Shown here piece by piece: positions 1 to 8,155 of a DNA stretch of 64,000 nt. A program made the translations under genes and the position numbers. The stretch spans positions 1,488,001 through 1,552,000 of the forward strand of contig CAWESU010000001.1 in the NCBI GenBank assembly GCA_963811805.1, given 5' to 3'. Position 1 is the first letter of the stretch. Every line of letters begins with the position of its first letter. The notes beneath the pieces were generated by a model. That model searched no databases and had not been told where the DNA came from. It worked only from the letters and a program-made list of their open reading frames with translations. The DNA comes from DAHUXN01 sp963811805. Its GTDB lineage: Bacteria > Acidobacteriota > Terriglobia > Acidiferrales > UBA7541.

Positions 1-125
1 GCTTCTCTCCTCGAGTATCAAACATCTCGAATCGCACGATTATACGCTGCCGCGTGTATAAATCCGACACGGCTGAAGCGAGGGAAAATCTGCGGCGGCC
101 CACCCTGGGGTAAAATGAACTTTCC

Positions 126-665
126 ATGAAAATCACAGGTAAATCGAGGACCGGCTTCTTAGTGATCTTAGCGAGTTTGCTGGTAGCCGCCGTTTTGCTG
201 CCGCAACTGGTTTCAGTGGGATGGCACCTCGCGCACGGCCGCACCGTGAACTATCGAACCTGGAAGGTGAGCGTTCCCTTAGGCTGGTACGCGATGAGTC
301 GCGGCGAAGGAATGTCCGTCGAGCGCATGTCCGAGCTCCCATGGCAGCAAAATCCCGTGGCCACTTTTCTGCCGGTACATTTCACGAAGGCTTATCCGTT
401 CCGGTATGACCTTTTTGCCGAGGAGCAGGCCCGCACAATGCGAGGCATGGGATATTTGCTGGCGGAGCAGCGTAACGTCCAAGTCGCGGGCAAAGGCGGC
501 CGCTGTTGGACTTTCAACAGCCGCAAGAGTAACGACCAGCTTTGGATTACCTGCATTGTGCCGAAAGATTTGACTTCAGCAGACTATGAAGGCAGTAAGG
601 CCTATGCGAACGATTTTTTCTCCCTGCTTACCGCGAGCCAGCATAACCCTGCGGCGATGAACTGA
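126..665 (+). CDS. Hypothetical membrane-anchored protein
   Basis: A 179-residue protein I do not recognise. Residues about 10-32 form a single hydrophobic segment after a short basic N-terminus, so it is probably anchored in the inner membrane or exported, with the remaining about 145 residues outside the cytoplasm. The soluble part is rich in Trp and Tyr and has two cysteines (in GRCWTF and ITCIVP) that could form a disulfide outside the cell. It runs towards the bactofilin gene on the opposite strand with only 23 bases between stops. No functional motif is visible; the call as a real gene rests on the clean ORF, signal-like N-terminus and convergent fit with its neighbour. Confidence 0.6.
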   Translation: MKITGKSRTGFLVILASLLVAAVLLPQLVSVGWHLAHGRTVNYRTWKVSVPLGWYAMSRGEGMSVERMSELPWQQNPVATFLPVHFTKAYPFRYDLFAEEQARTMRGMGYLLAEQRNVQVAGKGGRCWTFNSRKSNDQLWITCIVPKDLTSADYEGSKAYANDFFSLLTASQHNPAAMN

Positions 666-688
666 AGGAGCCCTGCACGCTGCTCGTG

Positions 689-1102
689 TCAGGCGTGCAC
701 GCCCGGGCGAATCGGAATGGCGATCGGTTCTTGGCTCTCGCCCGCTGAAGAAAGCATGTGGCATTGTCCGTCGAGGATCCCGCCAGGCTGGATGATCAAG
801 CACGGAGAATGAATTTCGCCGGTTACCACGCCCTTCGGCTGAATCTCCACGCGATCTCTAGCGAAAATCTGTCCGTCGAAGCGCCCCGCGATGGTGACGT
901 CGTTCGCGTCAATCTGTCCTTCTACTTTGGCGCGTTCGCCGAGCAAAAGGCCGTTTTCCGCGATGATGTTTCCCTTCACCTCGCCGTCAATTCGAAACAT
1001 GCCGGAAACGGTGATTTTTCCTTCGAAGGACACGCCGCTGTCGATAAAGCCAGCCCATTCCGACGAGTTGCCGGACTTTCCGCCTAGCCACCGGGAAGCC
1101 AT
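689..1102 (-). CDS. Bactofilin (polymer-forming cytoskeletal protein)
   Basis: 137 residues, the usual size for a bactofilin. The central part (about residues 25-110) shows the right-handed beta-helix pattern of the family, with short repeated turns such as FRIDGEVKGNI, AKVEGQIDAN and GRFDGQIFA. Bactofilins polymerise without nucleotide into membrane-associated filaments that act as scaffolds for cell shape or for polar positioning of other proteins. It lies 35 bases downstream of parB on the same strand and is likely the last gene of the rsmG-parA-parB operon. In Myxococcus bactofilins organise the ParABS machinery, so the location suggests a role in chromosome segregation; that role here is inference. 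Confidence 0.88.
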   Translation of the reverse strand: MASRWLGGKSGNSSEWAGFIDSGVSFEGKITVSGMFRIDGEVKGNIIAENGLLLGERAKVEGQIDANDVTIAGRFDGQIFARDRVEIQPKGVVTGEIHSPCLIIQPGGILDGQCHMLSSAGESQEPIAIPIRPGVHA

Positions 1103-1137
1103 GCCACGCCTCCTGCAAGAAAGAAGCTAAGTCGGTA

Positions 1138-2067
1138 TTATCTCTCAACGATCAGCCGGTAGAGCCGGTCAAGATCACCCACGGTGTAGTATTCGACAAT
1201 AATTTGCCCGGGCCGCCCCTGAGCGTATGGATGGATCATCACGCGGGTGCCCAGAACGCGCTGTAGCTCGTCAATCGCCGCGCGGGTGTTGGCATCGATC
1301 GCGGGCGCTTCTGCTTGCGAGCGATGACGGCGCGTTCGCGTCGCCAGGCGTTCGATCTGCCGCACGGTCAAACTGCCGCGAGCCGCTCGCCGCGCCGTTT
1401 CCAGGCGCAACGGTTCGCTTTCGATAGCCAGCAGCGCGCGAGCATGGCCGCCGGTGAGGCGTCCATCCTCGACCATTTCGCGAATCGGCTTGTCGAGCCG
1501 CAGCAGCCGCAGCGCGTTGGCGACGGTCACGCGCTCCTTGCCTGTGCGCTGCGCGGCTTCCTCTTGCGTCAGATGGAACTCTTGCATGAGCCGGTCGAAT
1601 GCTTGCGCCTGCTCAATGGGGTTCAGGTCCTCGCGCTGCAGATTCTCAACCAATGTAATTTCGATGGCTTTCTCATCCGAGACATCCTGAAGAACTGCCG
1701 GCACGCGATGCAGCGATGCCAGTTGCGCGGCTCGCCACCGGCGCTCGCCTGCCAGGAGCTGATAGCGCTGCGTGCCGTTTCGCCGAACCACGATAGGTTG
1801 CACGATTCCGGTTTGGCGAATCGACTGCGCCAGTTCGTCGAGCGCTCCCTGGGCGAAGCGCGTCCGCGGCTGGAACGGGCTCGGGTCGATCAGGTCAATA
1901 TCGATTTGCAGAATCGACCCGGCAGCGTCCGTGGCGCGCGCCGGGGCCGCGGCACTTCCCGACGATCCTGACGGGCCAGTCTGAGCTGCCGGATTACTGC
2001 CCGGCTGAAGAGCTTCTGGCTCGCGTATCAGCGCGCTCAATCCCCTCCCCAGCGCGTTTCTGGTCAT
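1138..2067 (-). CDS. parB: Chromosome-partitioning protein ParB
   Basis: A 309-residue ParB/Spo0J protein, a CTP-dependent clamp that loads at parS and slides along origin-proximal DNA. It opens with the family N-terminus (ALGRGLSALI, residues 5-14), followed by a linker, the ParB/Srx nucleotide domain with GERRWRA at about 107-113 and ENLQREDLNPIE at about 141-152, a helix-turn-helix at about 167-190 and a C-terminal dimer domain. I chose the ATG at 2067, not a more upstream ATG, because AAGGAGG sits at the right distance before it and the ParB signature begins there. The start lies inside the end of parA (74-base overlap), indicating translational coupling. Confidence 0.95.
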   Translation of the reverse strand: MTRNALGRGLSALIREPEALQPGSNPAAQTGPSGSSGSAAAPARATDAAGSILQIDIDLIDPSPFQPRTRFAQGALDELAQSIRQTGIVQPIVVRRNGTQRYQLLAGERRWRAAQLASLHRVPAVLQDVSDEKAIEITLVENLQREDLNPIEQAQAFDRLMQEFHLTQEEAAQRTGKERVTVANALRLLRLDKPIREMVEDGRLTGGHARALLAIESEPLRLETARRAARGSLTVRQIERLATRTRRHRSQAEAPAIDANTRAAIDELQRVLGTRVMIHPYAQGRPGQIIVEYYTVGDLDRLYRLIVER

Positions 2068-2821
2068 TGGCGATAACCTCCTTCGCAAGTTGGACATAGC
2101 TCTCTGCACCTTTACTATGTATGTCGTAGATGATGATGGGCTTCCCATAACTGGGTGCTTCCGCCAGTCGCACATTTCTGGGAATCACAGTGTTGAATAT
2201 CTGAGCACCGAAAAAACTTCGCAGATCTGCGGCCACCTGCTTGGATAGCGTCGTGCGGTCATCGAACATCGTCAGCAGGATTCCTTCGATCGCCAGCGCC
2301 GGATTGATGGCGCGCCGCAGGCGCATCAGCGTGTCATAAAGCTCCGCGACTCCTTCCATGGCGTAATACTCGCACTGGATGGGAATGAGCACCGAATCGC
2401 TCGCCGCCAGGGCGTTGATTGCCAGAAGATCAAGAGCCGGCGGGCAATCGATCAGCACGAAATCGTAATTGCCTCGGATAGTCTCAGTGAAGGCCTTGAG
2501 CCTATATTCGCGATTATCCATGCCAACCAGCTCGACGGCGGCCCCAACGAGATTCTTGTCGGCAGGCAGAAGGTCAAGGCCTGCCATTTCGGTGTGAAGG
2601 ATCACTCGGTCCGCAGCTTCACCCAAGATAATGGTGTTGTAGATTGTGCGTCGCGCCGGATCTTTAGGAAATCCAAGCCCGCCGGTCGTATTGCCCTGAG
2701 GGTCGCTATCAATGATGAGTGTACGCCTGCCTTCCACAGCCAGAGAGGCACCAAGATTTATAGCTGTGGTGGTCTTACCGACGCCGCCCTTCTGATTGGC
2801 AACGGATATTACCCTTCCCAA
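1994..2821 (-). CDS. parA: Chromosome-partitioning ATPase ParA (Soj)
   Basis: A ParA/MinD-family ATPase of about 275 residues. The deviant Walker A motif KGGVGKTT lies at residues 11-18; the Walker B-like LIDCPPALDLL and the family segment QCEYYAMEGV are also present. ParA binds DNA non-specifically as an ATP dimer and moves ParB-parS complexes. The start is taken as TTG at 2821, preceded by GAGAGGAG at good spacing; an in-frame ATG at 2875 would add 18 residues that do not look like the family. It is upstream of and overlaps parB, and two perfect parS sites lie 90-150 bases upstream of the start. Confidence 0.95.
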   Translation of the reverse strand: MGRVISVANQKGGVGKTTTAINLGASLAVEGRRTLIIDSDPQGNTTGGLGFPKDPARRTIYNTIILGEAADRVILHTEMAGLDLLPADKNLVGAAVELVGMDNREYRLKAFTETIRGNYDFVLIDCPPALDLLAINALAASDSVLIPIQCEYYAMEGVAELYDTLMRLRRAINPALAIEGILLTMFDDRTTLSKQVAADLRSFFGAQIFNTVIPRNVRLAEAPSYGKPIIIYDIHSKGAESYVQLAKEVIANDQKRAGEGIERADTRARSSSAGQ

Positions 2822-2910
2822 AGTGCTCCTCTCACAATTTTCGTGGAACTTAGCAAACGATGAATGGAAGCGCAAGGTTTTTCACGAAAAAGGCATCAGG
2901 AGAGCGAAAT

Positions 2911-2926
2911 TGTTCCACGTGGAACA
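2911..2926. promoter_or_regulatory. parS: parS centromere site (distal to rsmG)
   Basis: TGTTCCACGTGGAACA, a perfect 16-bp palindrome matching the chromosomal parS consensus bound by ParB. It lies between parA and rsmG, in the parA promoter region, so ParB bound here may also repress its own operon (inference). Confidence 0.95.
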
Positions 2927-2951
2927 TTTTCGCGTCAGAAATAGTCGCTAT

Positions 2952-2967
2952 TGTTCCACGTGGAACA
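2952..2967. promoter_or_regulatory. parS: parS centromere site (next to the rsmG stop)
   Basis: A second perfect copy of TGTTCCACGTGGAACA, 41 bp from the first (start to start, about four helical turns) and 5 bases from the stop codon of rsmG. Two identical, helically phased sites strongly support a functional ParB loading centre and origin proximity. Confidence 0.95.
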
Positions 2968-2972
2968 ATTCA

Positions 2973-3593
2973 TCACCAGATCGGCGATCCCCGCAACACG
3001 AATCGACCCTTGGTTCCCGGGATAAGCGTCGGCTCTTCCCAATGCCAGTCTGCGCTCGCCGCAACCGCCTCGCAGTCCTGCTCTCCGAGCCACAGTATCA
3101 AGTTTCCTTCTACTACCAACTTGTCCTTTGCCCAATCTAGAATGGCCTTCCGTTGCCCAAGCGCCCTTGAAACGACGAAGTCCATAGAACGTATCGCGAC
3201 TCCGGAGGCTTCAAAACTGCTCGATATGATCTCCACACCGGGCAGCTCTAATGCTCGAACAACCTCGTGCAGAAAGGCGCACTTTTTCTTATTTGGCTCG
3301 ATTAGCGTGACCGCCAGCTCTGGACTGGCCAGTTTGATGGCCAATCCCGGGAATCCTGCTCCACTGCCAACGTCGGCGAGTCGACCTTTTGTCATTCTGC
3401 ATAACGAGAGCGCGAAGATGCTCTCGCCGAAGTGAAAACGCACGATCTCTTCAGGATCGCGCACTGATGTCAGTGGCATCTTGCGGCCCCACAAATCGAG
3501 CAATTTCATATATTTCTGTATCTGATATTCCATGCGGACAGGAATCGGCGTGAAATAAACCTCGAGAGTCTCCCTTATTTCCTTCGGATTCAT
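2973..3593 (-). CDS. rsmG: 16S rRNA (guanine527-N7)-methyltransferase RsmG (GidB)
   Basis: 206 residues from the chosen ATG at 3593; an ATG at 3638 would add 15 residues of unlikely sequence. The SAM-binding motif DVGSGAGFPG is at residues 74-83, followed by IEPNKKKCAFL (motif II region) at about 98-108, both characteristic of RsmG, which makes m7G527 in 16S rRNA; loss gives low-level streptomycin resistance in other bacteria. The gene lies immediately before parS-parA-parB in the same direction, the conserved gidB-parAB arrangement found close to bacterial replication origins. Confidence 0.93.
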   Translation of the reverse strand: MNPKEIRETLEVYFTPIPVRMEYQIQKYMKLLDLWGRKMPLTSVRDPEEIVRFHFGESIFALSLCRMTKGRLADVGSGAGFPGLAIKLASPELAVTLIEPNKKKCAFLHEVVRALELPGVEIISSSFEASGVAIRSMDFVVSRALGQRKAILDWAKDKLVVEGNLILWLGEQDCEAVAASADWHWEEPTLIPGTKGRFVLRGSPIW

Positions 3594-3644
3594 AGTCGTC
3601 CGACCGTGCCTTCCTGGCCCGATGCGGCATCCCGCCAATTCACT

Positions 3645-4343
3645 CTACTGCGTCGATGAAGGCGTCAGCAGCCGGGAAGACGCTAGTCCAGCAGCGAAAT
3701 CAACCGCAAAATGGATGAGAATCGACGGCCACAAGCTTCCCGTCCATATTCGCACAACCGAGAAAACAAGGCCCACAACGAATGTCGTTAGAATTCCGCG
3801 CCGCCCCTGGTAAAGATGGGCTATGGCGAAAAGGGAAGCCGAAATCAAGGCTCCAAGCACCACGGAAGAGAACATCTGCTGAAATAGGCCCTCGATAAAC
3901 CCACGATAGATGAACTCTTCGCAGACGGCGACCGTAAAGACCAGCCCAATCGCAGCGAATATCTCCGATCGTGTCCGTGGCATGAGCTTCTCGGCGAGCT
4001 GTGCGACCAGCCCGCGTTTCTCCTCGGGTAAACTAGCCAGTCGTCTGATGCCGAACACTTGATTCAAGACGAGTAGCGCCGAGAGGCCTACAGCCGCAAG
4101 GGCCGCGCGGGGCAGGTTTGGCAGACGAATGCCAAGCTGGGTGAGGGCGGTGTCGTGAGCAACCCAGCGCCAACAAATGATCCCCGCTAGGGCCCACTGA
4201 AACACAATGGTCGACAGGTACAGGCCAATCCGTTCCCGGGAAGCTAAAGTGGGTGACTGTAGCAGCATCTTGACGCGCGCACGACTGCGCCAAGGAACAA
4301 TGGACGCTAGAATGACTAAGATAACCGCGTAATCCCAGTGCAT
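3645..4343 (-). CDS. CPBP-family intramembrane metalloprotease
   Basis: A 232-residue polytopic membrane protein with about six to seven hydrophobic segments. It has the ABI/CPBP motifs: EExxxR as E142-E143-R147 in CEEFIYRGF, a histidine at 176 in FAIAHLYQG, and a final histidine/aspartate pair at 211/215 in ILIHFAVD, which together form the metal-dependent intramembrane active site of Rce1-like proteases. The substrate cannot be read from sequence; bacterial members act in peptide maturation, self-immunity or membrane protein turnover. It follows purD divergently and is upstream of rsmG, 51 bases away in the same direction, so co-transcription is possible. Confidence 0.88.
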   Translation of the reverse strand: MHWDYAVILVILASIVPWRSRARVKMLLQSPTLASRERIGLYLSTIVFQWALAGIICWRWVAHDTALTQLGIRLPNLPRAALAAVGLSALLVLNQVFGIRRLASLPEEKRGLVAQLAEKLMPRTRSEIFAAIGLVFTVAVCEEFIYRGFIEGLFQQMFSSVVLGALISASLFAIAHLYQGRRGILTTFVVGLVFSVVRIWTGSLWPSILIHFAVDFAAGLASSRLLTPSSTQ

Positions 4344-4449
4344 GTGTGCGACTGCATTATGCCCCAGGCGTCAGCGGGCCTGAGCAGAAAAGATGAACCC
4401 AAGGGTTGACACTTGGTCGGCGGCGGCCTTATCGTTCACGCTCTGATTT

Positions 4450-5730
4450 ATGAAGATACTGATCATCGGTGGAGGTGGTCGCGAGCATGCTCTCGCGTGG
4501 AAGCTACGCCAGAGCCCGCAAGTTGACCACATCTGGTGCCTTCCCGGTAACGCCGGAATTGCTGATGTGGCTGAATGCCTCGCGGGGAGCGTCGCCGACG
4601 TCGAGCAAATCGCGAAAGTGGCGCAGGTCCTCGGGCCTGACTTGACGATCGTAGGCCCGGAGCAACCTCTCGTCCTGGGCATTGCCGACGAGTTCCAGAA
4701 GCACGGCCTACCGCTGCTGGGGCCGTCCCGCGCTTCTGCGCAACTGGAAGGAAGTAAAGTGTTTGCCAAGGAATTCATGAGCCGCCGAGGCATTCCAACG
4801 GCACCGACGTACGGGGTTTTCGACAACGCCGTCGATGCCTACACGTCCCTGTGCGAAGTGGATTGGCCAGTAGTCGTAAAGGCCGACGGTCTCTGCGCGG
4901 GAAAAGGCGTCCTGGTTACCTCGTCGCCCGACGAAGCCACGGCATTCATCGAGCGCCTCATGGAGAAACGCGAATTCGGCGAGGCGGGCCAGCACGTGAT
5001 TATCGAAGAGGGTATCGACGGAGTAGAGATATCCTACATCGTTTTGACCGATGGCGAGAGTTTTGTTCCGCTCGCGCCGGCGCGCGATTACAAGCGGGCT
5101 TTTGATGGTGATGCCGGACCGAACACCGGTGGAATGGGCGCGATTTCAAGCGACGACTTGCTTTCAGGCGAACTGGAGAAAGAAATTCGGGATCGAATTG
5201 TCAGTCCAACGATCAGCGGCATGGCGCGCGAAGGGCACCGTTACAGGGGCTTCCTGTATTTTGGCCTGATGATCACGAAAAACGGGCCGAAGGTTCTGGA
5301 ATTTAATTGCAGGCTCGGCGATCCCGAAACCGAGGTGCTCGTCATGAGGATGGATTTCGACTTGGCCGCTGCGGCCAACGCAGTGTTGTCGGGGGGGCTG
5401 GCCGCCTCGCGCATGAACTGGGCTCCCTCGGCAAGTGCCTGCGTCGTGCTCGCCGCTGAAGGCTACCCAGGTAAGCCTAAGATAGGAAGTAGGATAACTG
5501 TAGAACAGAAAGGCGATGGAAAAAATGTTGCCGTCTTTCACGCGGCAACGCGGCGAGAAGGCAGTGAGTACTATGTAAGTAGTGGTCGCGTCATGGTTGT
5601 CGCGGCTGCTGCTGAGACCGTCGCCAAGGCTCGGCAGATGGCGTACGAGAGGGCCAGTCAGATTACCTTTGAGGGCGTGCATTATCGAAAGGACATCGGC
5701 GGCGATGTTGGCAGCGCCGCGCGCAGCTAG
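4450..5730 (+). CDS. purD: Phosphoribosylamine-glycine ligase (GAR synthetase)
   Basis: 426 residues, the normal PurD length. It opens with MKILIIGGGGREHALAW, has the family signature LGPSRASAQLEGSK in the ATP-grasp N-part, VVKADGLCAGKGV for ATP binding, and the PurD signature FNCRLGDPETEV at about residues 285-296. It catalyses ATP-dependent ligation of glycine to phosphoribosylamine, the second step of de novo purine synthesis, in the cytoplasm. It starts a two-gene unit with purE 32 bases downstream. The 106-base gap to the divergent protease gene should contain its promoter. Confidence 0.97.
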   Translation: MKILIIGGGGREHALAWKLRQSPQVDHIWCLPGNAGIADVAECLAGSVADVEQIAKVAQVLGPDLTIVGPEQPLVLGIADEFQKHGLPLLGPSRASAQLEGSKVFAKEFMSRRGIPTAPTYGVFDNAVDAYTSLCEVDWPVVVKADGLCAGKGVLVTSSPDEATAFIERLMEKREFGEAGQHVIIEEGIDGVEISYIVLTDGESFVPLAPARDYKRAFDGDAGPNTGGMGAISSDDLLSGELEKEIRDRIVSPTISGMAREGHRYRGFLYFGLMITKNGPKVLEFNCRLGDPETEVLVMRMDFDLAAAANAVLSGGLAASRMNWAPSASACVVLAAEGYPGKPKIGSRITVEQKGDGKNVAVFHAATRREGSEYYVSSGRVMVVAAAAETVAKARQMAYERASQITFEGVHYRKDIGGDVGSAARS

Positions 5731-5762
5731 GCCGCAGAACCGATCAAACACGAGGAGGCGAT

Positions 5763-6293
5763 TTGCCTAAGGATGGAAAGCAGGGAAAAGCTGTAGTTGG
5801 TGTGATTATGGGGTCAGACTCTGATTATCCTGTAATGTCAGAGGCGTGCCGAATGTTGGAGAAGTTTGGCATCGAGTACGAAGTAGAGGTCGTCTCGGCG
5901 CATCGCTCCCCCGCGCGCGCAGCTGAATATGCCGAAACCGCACTTCAGCGCGGATTGAAAGCGATCATCGTGGGCGCCGGCGGCGCGGCACATCTAGCCG
6001 GTGTGGTTGCGGCGCTCACCACCCTACCGGTGATCGGTGTGCCCATGGCGGCCACTTCACTGAATGGAATGGATTCGCTGCTTGCGACAGTGCAAATGCC
6101 CGGCGGAGTTTCTGTAGCTACGATGGCCATCGGCAAGCCAGGCGCGATGAACGCGGGCATCTACGCGGCGCAAATTCTCGGAACGTCCGATGCGGCGATG
6201 GGCCGCAAGCTCACCGACTACAAGAAGGAGCTCGACGCGTCGGTAGCGGAAAAAAGCGCGCGGCTGAAGCAGGAATTGGCCTCCAAACAATAG
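5763..6293 (+). CDS. purE: 5-(carboxyamino)imidazole ribonucleotide mutase (PurE)
   Basis: 176 residues. Motifs of class I PurE are present: GSDSDYPVM near residue 18, SAHRSP near 50, and GAGGAAHLAGVVA near 80. The enzyme moves the carboxylate of N5-CAIR to make CAIR in purine synthesis; it normally partners PurK, which is not in this window. The start is a TTG preceded by GAGGAG with proper spacing; no ATG occurs in the conserved N-terminal region before GSDSD. Cotranscribed with purD. Confidence 0.95.
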   Translation: MPKDGKQGKAVVGVIMGSDSDYPVMSEACRMLEKFGIEYEVEVVSAHRSPARAAEYAETALQRGLKAIIVGAGGAAHLAGVVAALTTLPVIGVPMAATSLNGMDSLLATVQMPGGVSVATMAIGKPGAMNAGIYAAQILGTSDAAMGRKLTDYKKELDASVAEKSARLKQELASKQ

Positions 6294-6321
6294 TGCCGCT
6301 GGTAAGCCACGAGCAATACTC

Positions 6322-7407
6322 TCAAAACTTTCCGGGACCGTCTGGGTGGCGCAGACTGGGCGCGCCGGCCGGACGAACTTGCTCGCTGCCCGGCCGCTCT
6401 TGTTCGACGGGGGGCTGCACAAACCAACCCACGCCGCGGTCCTTGTTGATTTCGGCTTCAATCATGCGCGCCTTCGGAACGGTGAGCGCGCCGAGGCACG
6501 TCCGGAAAAACGCCGCCACGTCCACGGCGAGAAGTTTTTCGATGTCTCCGTCGAGAATGGCTGCCGAGACCCGCTGCATTCCAGGTATGCTGGAGATCGA
6601 TTGCGCCAGGTGCGGATCACCGCTTCGAATCAGGCTGCCGAGCGCCGGGGCTGCAGGATAGCTGACTTCAATCAAACCGTGCGGCTGGTCTTTCTCCGGC
6701 GGCCAGAGCTGCGTGTACTGCGGCTGCAGGACGCGCGTTTGCCAGTAATCGCCCTGCTCGGGATCCTGTTCCACCGAATACTGAATCAGCCATACTTCCG
6801 GGCCGTAATCAGGCGCGTAATCCGCAAGAACCATCTGCAGCAAGGGCTCACCGTCGCCGAGCTTCAGGTCGCCGTGAATATGCTCCGCCACGGAACTAAG
6901 GCGGGAGCGCAAGCGGTCTGCAAGCTGCTCGATGTCCATGGCTTCCGCGCCGGCGCCGCCCTCCGGTGAGCTCGTCTGCAAATGCGGGCCTTCGCGCAGG
7001 CCCTGCTCGGGCGGAAGGTCGGGGAGCTCTTTGTCCAGGCGCGCAAGTTCCCGATTCTGATCCGGCAGCCACCAGTCCGCCGCGCCCAGCAGCACGGCCA
7101 CGCGCTCTTCGGAGATCGGCACGATCATCGGCGGGCGCGTCCCGGGCTCGACTGGATTTTCGAGCGTCGCCACCACAATGCCGTCCTTGGCAACGCCGAT
7201 CACCACGCGGCCGGTGCAAAGATTGGCGACGATTTCTTGCGCACTTTCCTGTCCCGGATCTTGGGCCGCGGAGCGGCCCGGAAATAAGGCCAGCGAGCAG
7301 AGCAGTGCAGATAGCCAGGCGAGCATCCAGACGAGGCCTCGCTTGCACTCCTCTTTAGGCGGAGACATTCGCGGGACAAAAGACCGAAATGCGCGGCGAG
7401 CCTGCAT
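6322..7407 (-). CDS. Exported protein of unknown function
   Basis: A 361-residue protein I do not recognise. Residues about 24-48 form a hydrophobic signal peptide ending in SAAQ, so export to the periplasm or cell surface is likely; an internal ATG at 7368 would place the signal closer to the N-terminus and may be the true start. The mature part is acidic and proline-rich with WW and PPEQ stretches, without cysteine-pair, metal or catalytic motifs that I can identify; a basic proline-rich tail follows. It is convergent with purE (28 bases between stops). Confidence 0.6.
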   Translation of the reverse strand: MQARRAFRSFVPRMSPPKEECKRGLVWMLAWLSALLCSLALFPGRSAAQDPGQESAQEIVANLCTGRVVIGVAKDGIVVATLENPVEPGTRPPMIVPISEERVAVLLGAADWWLPDQNRELARLDKELPDLPPEQGLREGPHLQTSSPEGGAGAEAMDIEQLADRLRSRLSSVAEHIHGDLKLGDGEPLLQMVLADYAPDYGPEVWLIQYSVEQDPEQGDYWQTRVLQPQYTQLWPPEKDQPHGLIEVSYPAAPALGSLIRSGDPHLAQSISSIPGMQRVSAAILDGDIEKLLAVDVAAFFRTCLGALTVPKARMIEAEINKDRGVGWFVQPPVEQERPGSEQVRPAGAPSLRHPDGPGKF

Positions 7408-7545
7408 GGCTACGTGCCCATCAGGTTACCACAAAACGAAGGGCCGGGGATTGTGCTCAGGGGGAAACTCAATCAAGATGAGCCAAACGGCGAGGTTATC
7501 GAGTAAAATTGAGCGGAGTATTCTTCAGGAAAAGGCTCGCAGCGC

Positions 7546-8130
7546 GTGTCTGCGGAGCGCGGGAGGAAAAAGGCGGCTGCGGCCGCGATCACAAAAATGC
7601 GATACGGAACGAAGCAACTGTCGGAAATCTTGGAAATGCACTCCAAGTTTGTGAAAGGCGACTCCGCGGGAAAGCGTGCGGATTTTTCCGGAGCGAATCT
7701 CGCGCGGGCGAATCTGCGCGGCGCGAATCTGGCCTACGCGCTGCTGCACGGAGCGAATCTCGAAAAAGCCGACCTTCGCGAGGCGAAGCTGGGCGGCGCC
7801 GACTTCAGCACCGCGAAGATGAAGCGTGCCGATTTGCGCGGCGCCGATCTGACGGAAACGAATCTCGCTGGCGCGGACTTGACGGAGGCGCAGTTGGGAG
7901 GCGCGGAATGTCTCCGCGCTGACTTGGGCGGCGCCATTCTGCGGGGCGCGAATTTGCGCGTAGCTAACCTCCGCTATACCAATATCCGCGGTGCGGATTT
8001 GCGCGGTGCGGACATGACCACCGCCGTTCTACGAGAAACGAATCTGGATGGCGTGGATCTCACCGGCCTCGATTTGAGCACCACGCTGATGCCACGCGGT
8101 TGGAAGGCTCCTGAGGAAGCGAAGAAGTAG
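7546..8130 (+). CDS. Pentapeptide-repeat protein
   Basis: 194 residues beginning with GTG; an in-frame ATG at 7597 is an alternative start that loses 17 mostly basic/alanine residues. From about residue 43 to 180 the sequence is almost entirely A(N/D)LXX pentapeptides (for example GANLARANLRGANLA), some 25 in succession, which fold into a right-handed quadrilateral beta-helix. No signal peptide or membrane segment, so cytoplasmic. Members include DNA mimics that protect gyrase (Qnr/MfpA) but most have unknown roles; nothing here points to one function. The N-terminal basic helix before the repeats could be a docking element. Confidence 0.88.
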   Translation: MSAERGRKKAAAAAITKMRYGTKQLSEILEMHSKFVKGDSAGKRADFSGANLARANLRGANLAYALLHGANLEKADLREAKLGGADFSTAKMKRADLRGADLTETNLAGADLTEAQLGGAECLRADLGGAILRGANLRVANLRYTNIRGADLRGADMTTAVLRETNLDGVDLTGLDLSTTLMPRGWKAPEEAKK

Positions 8131-8155
8131 CCGTCCCGGATTTCGCGCCGGAAAC

